Below are positions 7,733 to 16,648 of a stretch of 64,000 nt of DNA, piece by piece. Location of the stretch: the NCBI GenBank assembly GCA_044235425.1, contig JBIIHW010000009.1, forward strand, positions 1 to 64,000, in the 5' to 3' direction. Below the pieces are notes generated by a model. The model made no database searches. It was not told the DNA's origin and was given only the letters and a program-made list of their open reading frames with translations. Position 1 is the stretch's first letter. Each line of letters opens with the position of its first letter. Position numbers and translations under genes: made by a program. This DNA comes from JBJSXJ01 sp044235425. GTDB lineage: Bacteria; Planctomycetota; Planctomycetia; Pirellulales; Pirellulaceae.

Positions 7733-9835
7733 ATGCCCCCCACCCTGTTGTATCTGCTCATTGCCGCCGCCTCGCTGTTCCTCTTCGTGCTCCTGATACT
7801 CTGGCTGACCGTGCGCTACATTCCCAACAATCGAATTGGGATTGTCGAGAAGCTGTGGTCGAGCAAAGGATCGCTCGGGGAGGGCCAGATCATTGCCCTG
7901 AATGGGGAGGCGGGGTATCAAGCTGACGTCTTGCGCGGTGGTTTGCATTTCGGACTGTGGCGCTGGCAATATGCAGTCCACAAATTTCCGCTGATCACCA
8001 TCAAGCAAGGAAAAATTGGTTATGTGTTTTCTCGCGGCGGCAAGGAACTACTGCCCTCGCAGACACTCGGCTGCGTCGTCAATTGCAATAACTTTCAAGA
8101 CGCGCGCGCTTTTCTAGGACAACCAGGGGTGCACGGTAGCGTCGAGGGACAAAAAGGACGTCAGCGGGGAATTCTGCGCGAAGGTGTCTATGCAATTAAT
8201 ATCGCTCTGTTTAACGTCATCACCGAAGACATGGTCTATACACTCGATCACATCAAGGGATTAGAGCAGTGGCAATTACAGCTGCAGGCGATTGGGGGTT
8301 TTCTACCGCTGGTGATCAGCGGCAAGTCGGATCAGATCGGGATTGTCACGGTGCATGAAGGACCGACGCTTCCGCCCGGTGAGCTGATTGCACCGGCCGT
8401 GGGCATCGCGAAAGACGACCCCAACTTCCATAACAACTACCAGGATATCGAGGCATTCTTACGCGCGGGCGGTCGTCGTGGAGTGCAGTACACACCTCTG
8501 ATCGATGGCACCTATTTTCTCAATCGCTGGTTTGCCACGATAGAAATGATTCCCAAGCAAGTCGTGCCGATCGGACAGGTAGGGGTGGTGGTGAGTTTTT
8601 ATGGCAACAAGGGTGCGGACACTTCTGGGCAGCAGTTCCGACATGGTGAGCGTGTTCATGAAGGCGAGAAAGGTGTTTGGGATGTGGCTCTTGGGCCGGG
8701 CAAGTATGCGTTCAATACCAGTGCTGGTCAGGTTGTACTCGTACCCACCACAAATTTCGTCCTTCACTGGATCACGGGTCGCAGTGAAGATCATATGTAT
8801 GATGATTCCCTGACTAGCATTGAATTAATTACAGCGGATGCTTATGAGCCAACACTGCCGCTCAGCGTCGTCGTGCATATTGATTACCAAAAAGCGCCCT
8901 CGGTGATCCAGCGATTTGGGGACGTTAAGCAGCTCATCACACAAACGCTGGATCCGCTCTTGTCTGCCTATTTCCGTGATGTGGCTCACAAAAAGTCGAT
9001 GCTGCAGTTAATCCATGATCGTGATGAGATTCAGCGTCAATCGCGCGAAGAGCTGCGACGGAAGTTCCAGCAATTTGACATCGAGTGCGTGGACGTGCTG
9101 ATTGGACGACCGGAATCCAAACCCGGTGACCCAAAAATCGAGAACCTACTCGACCAGCTACGCCAACGACAGTTTGCCATTGAACAAGTCGAGACGTTCC
9201 AGAAGCAGCAGGAGGCAGCTCTGCGTCAAAAGTCCCTGAACGAAGCACAGGCCAATGCCAGCTTGCAGGCCGAGCTAACGAAGAGTCAGGTGCAGATTCG
9301 CATCTCGGAAAATACCGGCGACGCGGAGCTGGCACGAGCTCGCAAGCAGGCGGAGACAACCGTGGTGCAAGCCGAGGCCAGTGCCAAGCAAGCTCGACTG
9401 CAGGGTGAGGGCGAAGCAAACCGCCTACTGTTACTCGCCGAGGCGCAGTCCAAACAAGCGGCTTTGGTCGGTGATGGCGAAGGGAAAAAAGCGGCGCTGA
9501 TTGGTGAGGGTGAAGGCAAGCGCATCGCGAATGTGGGGAACGCCGAAGCGGCCGTGCTGCAGCAGAAAATCCTGTCCTATGGAGATCCGCGATTGTATGC
9601 GATGGCGATTGTGGCCGAGCAGTTGCGTCAGAGCCAACAGCCGCTCGTACCCTCACAGCTGTTTGTAACCGGTGGCGGCAGTAGCGGTGGAGGAGACCTG
9701 GGCGGCACGGCCAACATGCTGCAAACCTTGCTGAGTATCCTCACCGCAGAGAAGGTGGGAATGCCGATCAGTCCCCCCGTTCCGTCCCCTAGCCCCGCCC
9801 CACCTGCCTCCTCCACGACCACGCTCGGCAGCTAG
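7733..9835 (+). CDS. SPFH/flotillin-like membrane protein
   Basis: A 700-residue protein with one N-terminal membrane helix (LLYLLIAAASLFLFVLLILWL), then SPFH/band-7-like segments in about residues 30-430, and a long alanine- and glutamate-rich helical region (about 500-620) with repeats such as GEGKKAALIGEGEGKRIA, typical of flotillins. The C-terminus is glycine- then proline/serine-rich and probably disordered. Flotillin-like proteins oligomerise in the membrane and organise microdomains. The frame is open to 7556, but the ATG at 7733, preceded by ggagaag, places the membrane helix at the N-terminus. No NfeD-like partner is next to it. Confidence 0.85.
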   Translation: MPPTLLYLLIAAASLFLFVLLILWLTVRYIPNNRIGIVEKLWSSKGSLGEGQIIALNGEAGYQADVLRGGLHFGLWRWQYAVHKFPLITIKQGKIGYVFSRGGKELLPSQTLGCVVNCNNFQDARAFLGQPGVHGSVEGQKGRQRGILREGVYAINIALFNVITEDMVYTLDHIKGLEQWQLQLQAIGGFLPLVISGKSDQIGIVTVHEGPTLPPGELIAPAVGIAKDDPNFHNNYQDIEAFLRAGGRRGVQYTPLIDGTYFLNRWFATIEMIPKQVVPIGQVGVVVSFYGNKGADTSGQQFRHGERVHEGEKGVWDVALGPGKYAFNTSAGQVVLVPTTNFVLHWITGRSEDHMYDDSLTSIELITADAYEPTLPLSVVVHIDYQKAPSVIQRFGDVKQLITQTLDPLLSAYFRDVAHKKSMLQLIHDRDEIQRQSREELRRKFQQFDIECVDVLIGRPESKPGDPKIENLLDQLRQRQFAIEQVETFQKQQEAALRQKSLNEAQANASLQAELTKSQVQIRISENTGDAELARARKQAETTVVQAEASAKQARLQGEGEANRLLLLAEAQSKQAALVGDGEGKKAALIGEGEGKRIANVGNAEAAVLQQKILSYGDPRLYAMAIVAEQLRQSQQPLVPSQLFVTGGGSSGGGDLGGTANMLQTLLSILTAEKVGMPISPPVPSPSPAPPASSTTTLGS

Positions 9836-9910
9836 TGCTGTGATTTAAGCGGTTCAGCCGACGAATACAACCACGAGCTTCATTGGGAGGCAGCGGACTT
9901 TGTATCGCGG

Positions 9911-9943
9911 GCCATCCCGAGGATGGCGGCCGCCCTGTTTTTT
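9911..9943 (+). terminator. Possible terminator after the SPFH gene
   Basis: A 7-bp stem (gccatcc at 9911-9917, ggatggc at 9921-9927) with a 3-nt loop, followed ten bases later by a run of six T. The gap between stem and T-run makes it weak. Confidence 0.35.
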
Positions 9944-9990
9944 GAATTTCCATGGGGCGGAGCTTCCTCGATCGTGCAGCTTTGTCGGTG

Positions 9991-11382
9991 TTAGAAGTCG
10001 GCACTGCCGGGCGTACGGGGAAATGGGATCACGTCGCGGATATTGCCCATTCCCGTGATGAACTGAATCACACGTTCCAGCCCGAGTCCAAAACCGGCGT
10101 GCGGGACAGTGCCAAAGCGACGCAGGTCGAGATACCACCAATAAGCTTGGGGATCAAGTCCACTATCGCGCATGCGTTGTTCGAGCACATCCAGACGTTC
10201 TTCGCGCTGGCTGCCACCAATGATTTCGCCCACCTTGGGAACCAGCACATCCATGGCGCGTACGGTTCGCCCATCGTCGTTAAGTCGCATGTAGAAAGCT
10301 TTGATTTGCTTGGGATAGTCGTACAGGATTACGGGACGACGGAAATGCTGTTCCGTCAAATACCGCTCATGCTCAGATTGCAAATCAATTCCCCATTCCA
10401 CTGGATACTCAAACGTCTGACCGCTCCTCATCAGAATTTCCACGGCATCAGTATATGGCAGTCGTACGAAGTCACTGGAGAGAATCCCTTGGAGCGTTTC
10501 CAGAACCGTGGGATCGATGCGTTCATTGAAAAACGCCATATCTTCGGCACAGTGTGTCAGCACGTCGTGAAAGATTCGTTTGAGGAAGCGTTCGGCGAGC
10601 GTCATGTTGTCCTGGAGATCGAAGAATGCCATCTCTGGTTCAATCATCCAGAATTCCGCCAAATGCCGCGAGGTATTCGAGTTCTCAGCGCGGAACGTGG
10701 GGCCAAAGGTATACACTTTGCCTAAGGCGCAAGCGAAAATCTCTGCCTCCAACTGACCACTCACCGTAAGAAACGCCGGCTTTTGGAAAAAGTCCTGCTG
10801 ATAATCCACTTTGCCTTCCACCTTGGGCAGTTGGTTGGGATCGAGTGTCGAGACTCGAAACATCGCTCCAGCGCCTTCGCAATCGCTGGCGGTGATGATG
10901 GGTGGATGTACATACAGAAATCCATCCTCTTGAAAAAAGCGATGGATCGACTGACAGACTTGATTGCGCACACGGGCGATCGCGCCAAAGGTGTTGGTGC
11001 GGGGACGCAGATGCTGCCACTCACGTAGTTTCTCAAACGAATGCTGTTTTTTCTGGAGTGGGTAGAGGTCTGGATCAGCCCAGCCGTGAACGGTGATCGA
11101 GTCGGCCAGCAGTTCAGTTGCCTGCCCTTTTCCACCCGACTCCTTCAGCCGTCCCTCGATTGTCACGCTGCAGCCCGCTCCGAGCCGTTTCACCTCCGAC
11201 TCATAGTTATCCAAACGTGATTCCGCGATGACCTGCAAGTTGGAAAGGCAACTGCCGTCGTTGATTTCCAAGAAGCTGAAACCGCCTTTGGAATCGCGCC
11301 GAGTGCGAACCCAGCCGCGGAGGCGTACCTGTTGACCGATCGATGTGGGGCGGCGAGCGTCTTGGACGGAGATGAGTTGCAT
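9991..11382 (-). CDS. asnS: Asparaginyl-tRNA synthetase
   Basis: Class II aminoacyl-tRNA synthetase that charges tRNA-Asn with asparagine. The 463 residues start with an OB-fold anticodon-binding domain (VRLRGWVRTRRDSKGGFSFLEIND), followed by the catalytic core: motif 2 region (FRAENSNTSRHLAEFWMIEPE) and motif 3 (GFGLGLERVIQF) near the C-terminus. Ending with the TPGSADF tail is typical of AsnRS. It is transcribed alone on the minus strand, convergent with the SPFH gene and divergent from the acyl-CoA synthetase-like gene. The presence of asnS suggests direct Asn-tRNA formation in this organism. Confidence 0.95.
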   Translation of the reverse strand: MQLISVQDARRPTSIGQQVRLRGWVRTRRDSKGGFSFLEINDGSCLSNLQVIAESRLDNYESEVKRLGAGCSVTIEGRLKESGGKGQATELLADSITVHGWADPDLYPLQKKQHSFEKLREWQHLRPRTNTFGAIARVRNQVCQSIHRFFQEDGFLYVHPPIITASDCEGAGAMFRVSTLDPNQLPKVEGKVDYQQDFFQKPAFLTVSGQLEAEIFACALGKVYTFGPTFRAENSNTSRHLAEFWMIEPEMAFFDLQDNMTLAERFLKRIFHDVLTHCAEDMAFFNERIDPTVLETLQGILSSDFVRLPYTDAVEILMRSGQTFEYPVEWGIDLQSEHERYLTEQHFRRPVILYDYPKQIKAFYMRLNDDGRTVRAMDVLVPKVGEIIGGSQREERLDVLEQRMRDSGLDPQAYWWYLDLRRFGTVPHAGFGLGLERVIQFITGMGNIRDVIPFPRTPGSADF

Positions 11383-11592
11383 AAGCGCGTCTCGGGAAAA
11401 TTCTAAAACGTCGTGACGAGTCTAAATAATCAGCGGTGCGGTATTGTGACGTTCGCAGGCGGGGCGTGACAAGCGGACAACCAACGCCCCACACATTCGT
11501 GATAGCCGTCCCAGAGCCGCTCCGCTTTCATTACTTCCCAAAGGCGATACGATGACCAAGATGATGTTCGCAGTCCCCCAGTTCATTCGATC

Positions 11593-13455
11593 ATGAACGA
11601 GCAGCACCTGATTGACTTTTTGTTACGCCGCGCGACGGACACTCCGTCACGACTGGCCCTGGTCTGGCCGAGTCTGGCGAAATTTCCTGAAGGGCGATCC
11701 CGTGGGGCAAGACTCTCTGGAGCCACGAAGATTATTGGCCCCACGGGATATCATCACCGCACTTGGAGCGAGCTGGCGGCGGACGTCTGGTACCTGACCG
11801 AATGGCTGGCAAGTCAACATGTCCAAGCGGGTGATCGCATCGTCCACGTATCCGAGAATCGATACGAATGGATCCTCGTTGATCTGGCAATTCTGGCACT
11901 CGGTGCCGTGCATGTGCCGCTGCATACAACGTTAAACAGTACGCAGTTTGCCGAGCAGATTGCTCATAGCCAACCAAGCTTGATCCTCGTTTCGAAGTCG
12001 ACCCAGTCGCTGGTCAGTGCGGCGCTGCGGCAGCGGCGCAAACGCAGCGTCAAAACCAAAATCACCGTCATCGACGAATTGAGTCCGTCGGCCAGCGACC
12101 ATGTACACGAGTCGACTCAACCCGGCCGTCGTCTGGCTGAGCAAACAGTCGCCGCGGCGGACGGTCACGCTCTGGCCACCATCCTGTACACCTCGGGAAC
12201 GCTCGGCGAGCCACGCGGGGTGATGCTGAGTCACGCCAATCTGATTGCCAACACGCGTGGCATCCTGCAAGCCTTCGGTGAAAACCCTCGTGAACGGCGT
12301 TTATCTTTTTTACCTCTAAGTCACATCTATGCGCGCACCTGTGATTTATATGTCTGGCTGGTAAGTGGCACGGAGATGGTCCTATCGCCCACACCCGCTA
12401 GCGTGCTTCCAATCGCGCAGGACACTCAGCCCACATTCCTCAATGGTGTTCCATTCTTCTACGAACGACTTGTCGCCGGTTTAGCGGATGCCCTGCGGGA
12501 CCGCGGAGGCCATGCACAGCCGGGAGTGCTGAAAACCGCTCTGGGTGGCAACATGGAACAGTGCAGCTGCGGAGGAGCAGCCGTTTCCGCGGCACTGGTT
12601 GACTATTTTCAGCGGCAGCAGGTTCATCTCTTGCCTGGCTATGGTCTTTCCGAAGCTGCCCCGGTAGTCGCTACGTCCACTCCCCTGCAGTCACGACGTG
12701 ACACCGTGGGACGCCCCTTGCCGAATCTTGATATCAAGATTTCGGCGGAAGGTGAAATTCTCGTACGCGGGCCCAATATCATGCTGGGCTACTATCGTGA
12801 TGAACCGCTCACCCAAGAAGTCTGCCGAGACGGCTGGTTATATACGGGCGATCTAGGTCGAGTCGACGCGGACGGGTTTCTTGTGATCACGGGTCGTTTG
12901 AAAGAATTGATTGCGACCAATCAGGGAAAAAAAATTCCACCTCTGCCTCTCGAACAACAGCTTACGGCCGATCCGCTCATCGCACAGGTTATGATCGTCG
13001 GGGAACAGCGCGACTACCTCACCGCGCTGGTCGTTCCCGATTGGGGACTCGTGAGGACCACGCTGGGACTTGCAGAACCCACGGAACGCTCGAAAACGAC
13101 AGCGAGGAAAAAAACTGCACCAGCAGCGGCAGCCACACCAGCAGCGGCAGCCACACCAGCAGCGGCAGCCACACCAGCCATGGTAAAACCGGCGGAGCTA
13201 CCGCTGGACTTGCGGGTGCAGCAGTTGCTGGCGGCCCGCATTGCCGCTGCTCAGCACGCGGCGACTCCGCTTGAGCAGGTGCGTCGAGCGGTATTATTGC
13301 CGGAACGTTTCTCGATCGAGAACGGTGGGTTGACCGCCAAACTCACCCTGCGACGAGCTCACCTGACCAGTCAGCATGCTGCGGTGATCGCAGCCATGTA
13401 TGCTGGTGACCGTCGCGAACGATCGTGGTTCGAAGTGCCAGCCACTGAAAAATAA
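11593..13455 (+). CDS. AMP-dependent (long-chain acyl-CoA type) synthetase
   Basis: Adenylate-forming enzyme, probably activating a carboxylic acid to acyl-AMP and then acyl-CoA. Seen motifs: LYTSGTLGEPRGVMLSH (phosphate-binding loop, near residue 198), PGYGLSEAAPV, and GDLGRVDADGFLVITGRLKELI. The N-terminal and middle parts resemble long-chain fatty acyl-CoA synthetases (about 600 residues). Before the C-terminal part, residues about 497-535 are a lysine/alanine/proline linker with three copies of a 6-residue repeat (TPAAAA). The acyl-CoA dehydrogenase-like gene starts 2 bp after the stop, so the two are almost surely coexpressed. Substrate unknown. Confidence 0.85.
   Translation: MNEQHLIDFLLRRATDTPSRLALVWPSLAKFPEGRSRGARLSGATKIIGPTGYHHRTWSELAADVWYLTEWLASQHVQAGDRIVHVSENRYEWILVDLAILALGAVHVPLHTTLNSTQFAEQIAHSQPSLILVSKSTQSLVSAALRQRRKRSVKTKITVIDELSPSASDHVHESTQPGRRLAEQTVAAADGHALATILYTSGTLGEPRGVMLSHANLIANTRGILQAFGENPRERRLSFLPLSHIYARTCDLYVWLVSGTEMVLSPTPASVLPIAQDTQPTFLNGVPFFYERLVAGLADALRDRGGHAQPGVLKTALGGNMEQCSCGGAAVSAALVDYFQRQQVHLLPGYGLSEAAPVVATSTPLQSRRDTVGRPLPNLDIKISAEGEILVRGPNIMLGYYRDEPLTQEVCRDGWLYTGDLGRVDADGFLVITGRLKELIATNQGKKIPPLPLEQQLTADPLIAQVMIVGEQRDYLTALVVPDWGLVRTTLGLAEPTERSKTTARKKTAPAAAATPAAAATPAAAATPAMVKPAELPLDLRVQQLLAARIAAAQHAATPLEQVRRAVLLPERFSIENGGLTAKLTLRRAHLTSQHAAVIAAMYAGDRRERSWFEVPATEK
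13119..13180 (+). repeat. 18-bp in-frame tandem repeat within the acyl-CoA synthetase gene
   Basis: Three perfect 18-bp units (accagcagcggcagccac) followed by a partial one. They encode repeated TPAAAA and lie in a low-complexity linker, so copy-number changes would not disturb the folded domains. Confidence 0.9.
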
Positions 13456-13457
13456 TC

Positions 13458-15164
13458 ATGGAATCCCGTACTACAGCTGATGGATCCTGGCAGTTGCGTC
13501 CGCAATACGCCGCCGCTGCCAGTCCCGTGTTTCGAGCCGTCTGGGATGTGTCCGCGGGCGAGGAATTATTTCGGACGGAGCCGGGTGTGATTCGTCCCCA
13601 GGTCGCTCACGTCATGAACGCCTGCGAACAGATTGTGAATCGCGCGTTTCTCGATTCAACACTCTACGACCACCAGGGCAAGCTCTCATCGGCGCTGATC
13701 GCGCAGCTGGCGCAGGCAGGATACTGGGGACTGCTGATCGATGAATCGTATGGGGGAACAGCTGCCCATTATCGCGAGTTCATGCCACTGCTGACTCGCC
13801 TGGCCCGCTGGACGGGCACGGTCGCGGGACTCGCGGCGGTCCACGGCTGCATCGGAGCGGCGGGGCAATTGCAACGTTTTGGCAACGACTGGCAACAGCG
13901 GCAGTGGTTACCCAGCCTGGCTCGCGGTGAACGACTCGCCGCCTTCGCACTCACCGAACCCGGAGCCGGTTCCGATCTCACTCGCTTGCAAACTCGAGCC
14001 GTGCGAGTGGGTGAGGAGCTGTCGATTACGGGAGACAAGTTATTCATCACGAACGCCGACTATGGCCGAACGATTGGACTTGTCTGCTTGCTCGATGAGC
14101 AGCCGGCGGTTGTGATCTGCGATTTACCTTGGCAAGAGACTGAGAGTTTTCAGCTGGTGCATTACGAACTGCATGCTTTGCAGCACAATCTGAATCGCGG
14201 CCTCCGTCTGCGGAACTTTCGCGTACCGGTTAAAAACCTGCTCGAGCCGCCCCGAGGCGACGGACTCACGATCGCCTACCATGGATTGAATCGAGGGCGA
14301 GTGGCATTGTGTGCGCAAGCGGCTGGTACCATGCGCCGACTGCTGGCCAGCATGGTCGCCTGGAGTCAGGAGCGAATCACGTATGGCCAGCCGCTCGTCA
14401 CCCGCGAACTGGTGTTACGACGAATCGGGCGACTCGCAGCACTCATCGTGGGCTGCGATGCTCTGACCTGCTGGTCCGCTACGCTCCTCGATCACGGTTA
14501 TCGCGGGGAGCTGGAAGGAATCGTGACGAAGGTGTTTGCGAGTGACGCGCTGCGGGAGGCGGCGGTCGAACTGGCATTGAAGACACACGGTGGCCGTTCC
14601 TTTCTCAAAGGCCATCCGGTCGGCGATTACTTGCATGACTATCTGGCGACGAGCATCTACGAGGGCGAGAGTGAGCTGCTGAGCCTGGCACTGATTCGGA
14701 CCTTGATGAAGCCCACGTCAAAACCTGGTGTGGACTCAGCAGCCGTCGGCAGTAGCCGTGGCGCTCATAGCCGTGGCGCTCATAGCCGTGGCGCTCATAG
14801 CAGTGGCGCTCATAGCAGTGGCGCTCATAGCAGTAGCATTCGTAGCGCTAGCCCGCAGCTCGCCGAGCTGCGATTGCTGGGTGAAGAACTGCGGGCGGCC
14901 CAGCACCAACAGGGTGTGCAGCTCGCCGCTCGACAATGCTGGCTGGCGGAGCTCTCCGGGCGCATCCAGCGGCTGATTGTGCAGCTTGTGGTACAGCAGT
15001 ATCGCGCCGAGCAGTCCGACGATCGCGTGCGGCAGGCGGCAATCGTACTGATGGACGACTTGCAACGTCAGCTGCGAGGGCATCGGCCCAGCGAAGACGA
15101 GTATCAGCGGGTGGTGGAACTGGGACGGCAGGTGAGCGAGCGTGGATTCGTCGCCAGCGCCTAA
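13458..15164 (+). CDS. Acyl-CoA dehydrogenase-like flavoprotein
   Basis: FAD enzyme of the acyl-CoA dehydrogenase family, which introduces a double bond next to an acyl thioester. Seen: ALTEPGAGSDLTRLQTRA (FAD/substrate loop), ITGDKLFITNADYG, the helical C-terminal FAD-binding motif (KTHGGRSFLKGHPVGDYLHDY), and YEGESELLSLALIR with the Glu expected of the catalytic base. After about residue 430 comes a repeat linker (SRGAH/SSGAH) and then an extra helical tail of about 110 residues not found in ordinary family members of about 380 residues. Total 568 residues. It is directly coupled to the acyl-CoA synthetase-like gene upstream. The electron acceptor and substrate are not identifiable here. 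Confidence 0.85.
   Translation: MESRTTADGSWQLRPQYAAAASPVFRAVWDVSAGEELFRTEPGVIRPQVAHVMNACEQIVNRAFLDSTLYDHQGKLSSALIAQLAQAGYWGLLIDESYGGTAAHYREFMPLLTRLARWTGTVAGLAAVHGCIGAAGQLQRFGNDWQQRQWLPSLARGERLAAFALTEPGAGSDLTRLQTRAVRVGEELSITGDKLFITNADYGRTIGLVCLLDEQPAVVICDLPWQETESFQLVHYELHALQHNLNRGLRLRNFRVPVKNLLEPPRGDGLTIAYHGLNRGRVALCAQAAGTMRRLLASMVAWSQERITYGQPLVTRELVLRRIGRLAALIVGCDALTCWSATLLDHGYRGELEGIVTKVFASDALREAAVELALKTHGGRSFLKGHPVGDYLHDYLATSIYEGESELLSLALIRTLMKPTSKPGVDSAAVGSSRGAHSRGAHSRGAHSSGAHSSGAHSSSIRSASPQLAELRLLGEELRAAQHQQGVQLAARQCWLAELSGRIQRLIVQLVVQQYRAEQSDDRVRQAAIVLMDDLQRQLRGHRPSEDEYQRVVELGRQVSERGFVASA
14754..14843 (+). repeat. 15-bp in-frame tandem repeat within the acyl-CoA dehydrogenase gene
   Basis: Six 15-bp units: three agccgtggcgctcat, two agcagtggcgctcat and a degenerate last one. 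They encode SRGAH and SSGAH repeats joining the dehydrogenase core to its helical tail. The ordered change from one unit type to the other suggests stepwise duplication. Confidence 0.95.
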
Positions 15165-15246
15165 GGGGCTACCCAGCGGCAACAGGCGTAACTATGTTGG
15201 CGACGACTTGCGTGTGAGCGGCTAGTCGGTTGGTCGCGCCGGGTGC

Positions 15247-15302
15247 GGGGTTTGGGGTTCGGGGTTCGGGGTGCGGGGTGCGGGGTGCGGGGGTCGGGGT
15301 TC
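15247..15302 (+). repeat. G-rich 7-bp array, predicted G-quadruplex
   Basis: Eight G-tracts of four or five G, spaced almost strictly at 7 bp by loops ttt, ttc, ttc, tgc, tgc, tgc and tc. The G-rich strand is the coding strand, 24 bp upstream of the CinA-like start at 15326 and in the leader of its transcript. The pattern fits a very stable intramolecular quadruplex in DNA or RNA. Confidence 0.9.
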
Positions 15303-15325
15303 AGGCAAAGAGGATCAGCAGCGTC

Positions 15326-16588
15326 ATGGTGGCGGAAATCATTTCCATTGGCGATGAACTCACCAGTGGCGAGCGGCTGGACACTAACAGCCAGTGGCTA
15401 AGCCAGCGTCTTGGCGAAGTGGGGATTCGAGTGGCTTATCACACGACGGTCGCCGATGACTTGGAGGCGAACGTGCGTGTGCTACGGGAGTCCTTCGCGC
15501 GGGCCGACGTGATTATTTGTACGGGTGGACTGGGGCCTACCGCCGATGACCTCACTCGACAGGCACTGGCCGCAACCTTGGGGGTCGAATTGGAACTGGA
15601 TGCCGCGTCGCTCGCACATATCGAGCAGCTCTTCGCGCGACGCCAGCGTCCGATGCCGCCCGCCAATCAAATTCAGGCGATGTTCCCGGTGGGCAGTCGA
15701 GTGATTCCCAATCCCCACGGAACCGCTCCGGGAATTGACTATCAAGTGACTCGGCCTGGTCGCACGTCCGCTCGCATTTTTTGTCTACCCGGGGTACCTG
15801 CGGAAATGAAAGAAATGTGGGCTGCTACCGTGCTGCCGAGACTCACCGACGCTCACCTGGCCGCCCAACAACTCATTCGTCATAAGTGCCTGAAATGTTT
15901 TGGGGTGGGCGAGAGCGACCTGGAGGCGATGCTTCCCGATCTCATTCGTCGCGGACGGGAACCGCAGGTGGGGATCACGGTGAGTCAGGCGACGATCACG
16001 CTCCGCATCACCGCGTGCGCCGCGATAGCCGCTGATTGCGAAGCGCAGATGGCGCCGACGTTGGCGACGATTCGGGAATGCCTGGGAAACCTGGTGTATG
16101 GAGAAGATGACGAGGAGTTGCAGCATGTGGTGGGGCGTCAGTTGCAACAATGTGGCCAAACGCTCAGCACGTTAGAACTGGCCACACCGGGACTCCTCAG
16201 TCGTTGGCTGGCGGCGTTGCCGGCGGCCGGCAGTCCTTACCGCGGAGGCTTGGTCGTCCCCGCGGATGCTCGCTCGTGGCCGAGCCCACTGGTGGGGCTA
16301 GCCGCCGCACCGAGTACCGGCTGGACCGCTGAGTATGCGACGACCGTTGCCCGCCGTGTGCGGGAGCAATGGGGCACAGACTATGGCCTCGTGATTGGCC
16401 CGCGGCCAGCAGCCGAGCCGCCATCAAGCTCACCGCCGGCGGAGGTGGGACGAGTCTGGTTGGCTCTAGTGGGGCCGACGGCAGACGAGGTGGAGGTTGT
16501 GGCCTGGCCGTTCAGCGGGCATCCGGATGTAGTGGAAGCGCGGGCCGCCAAGACCGCCTTGAATCTCCTGCGATTAAAGATTCTGTAA
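15326..16588 (+). CDS. CinA-like protein (competence/damage-inducible family)
   Basis: The N-terminal half is a molybdopterin-binding-like (MoCF) domain with EIISIGDELTSG, GGLGPTADDLT and PGVPAEMKEMW, as in CinA, where it acts on ADP-ribose-type nucleotides. The C-terminal region (about residues 270-420) lies where the NMN deamidase domain should be, but the AESCTGG active-site motif is not present; the place reads LELATPGLLSRWL, so this half is probably inactive. The start at 15326 (MVAEIISIGDE) is chosen because the open frame upstream is only the translated G-rich repeat. It is 420 residues. It lies between an acyl-CoA dehydrogenase and an antiporter. Confidence 0.85.
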   Translation: MVAEIISIGDELTSGERLDTNSQWLSQRLGEVGIRVAYHTTVADDLEANVRVLRESFARADVIICTGGLGPTADDLTRQALAATLGVELELDAASLAHIEQLFARRQRPMPPANQIQAMFPVGSRVIPNPHGTAPGIDYQVTRPGRTSARIFCLPGVPAEMKEMWAATVLPRLTDAHLAAQQLIRHKCLKCFGVGESDLEAMLPDLIRRGREPQVGITVSQATITLRITACAAIAADCEAQMAPTLATIRECLGNLVYGEDDEELQHVVGRQLQQCGQTLSTLELATPGLLSRWLAALPAAGSPYRGGLVVPADARSWPSPLVGLAAAPSTGWTAEYATTVARRVREQWGTDYGLVIGPRPAAEPPSSSPPAEVGRVWLALVGPTADEVEVVAWPFSGHPDVVEARAAKTALNLLRLKIL

Positions 16589-16648
16589 CCGTAGTGCCAC
16601 AGATGGTGTACTGCGGGTACAACGGCCGCACTCACAAAGGTTTGTTTC

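Noticed and set aside
9836..9990. A tRNA or small RNA gene between the SPFH and asnS genes
   Set aside because: No cloverleaf or conserved T-loop was found; only a weak terminator-like stem.
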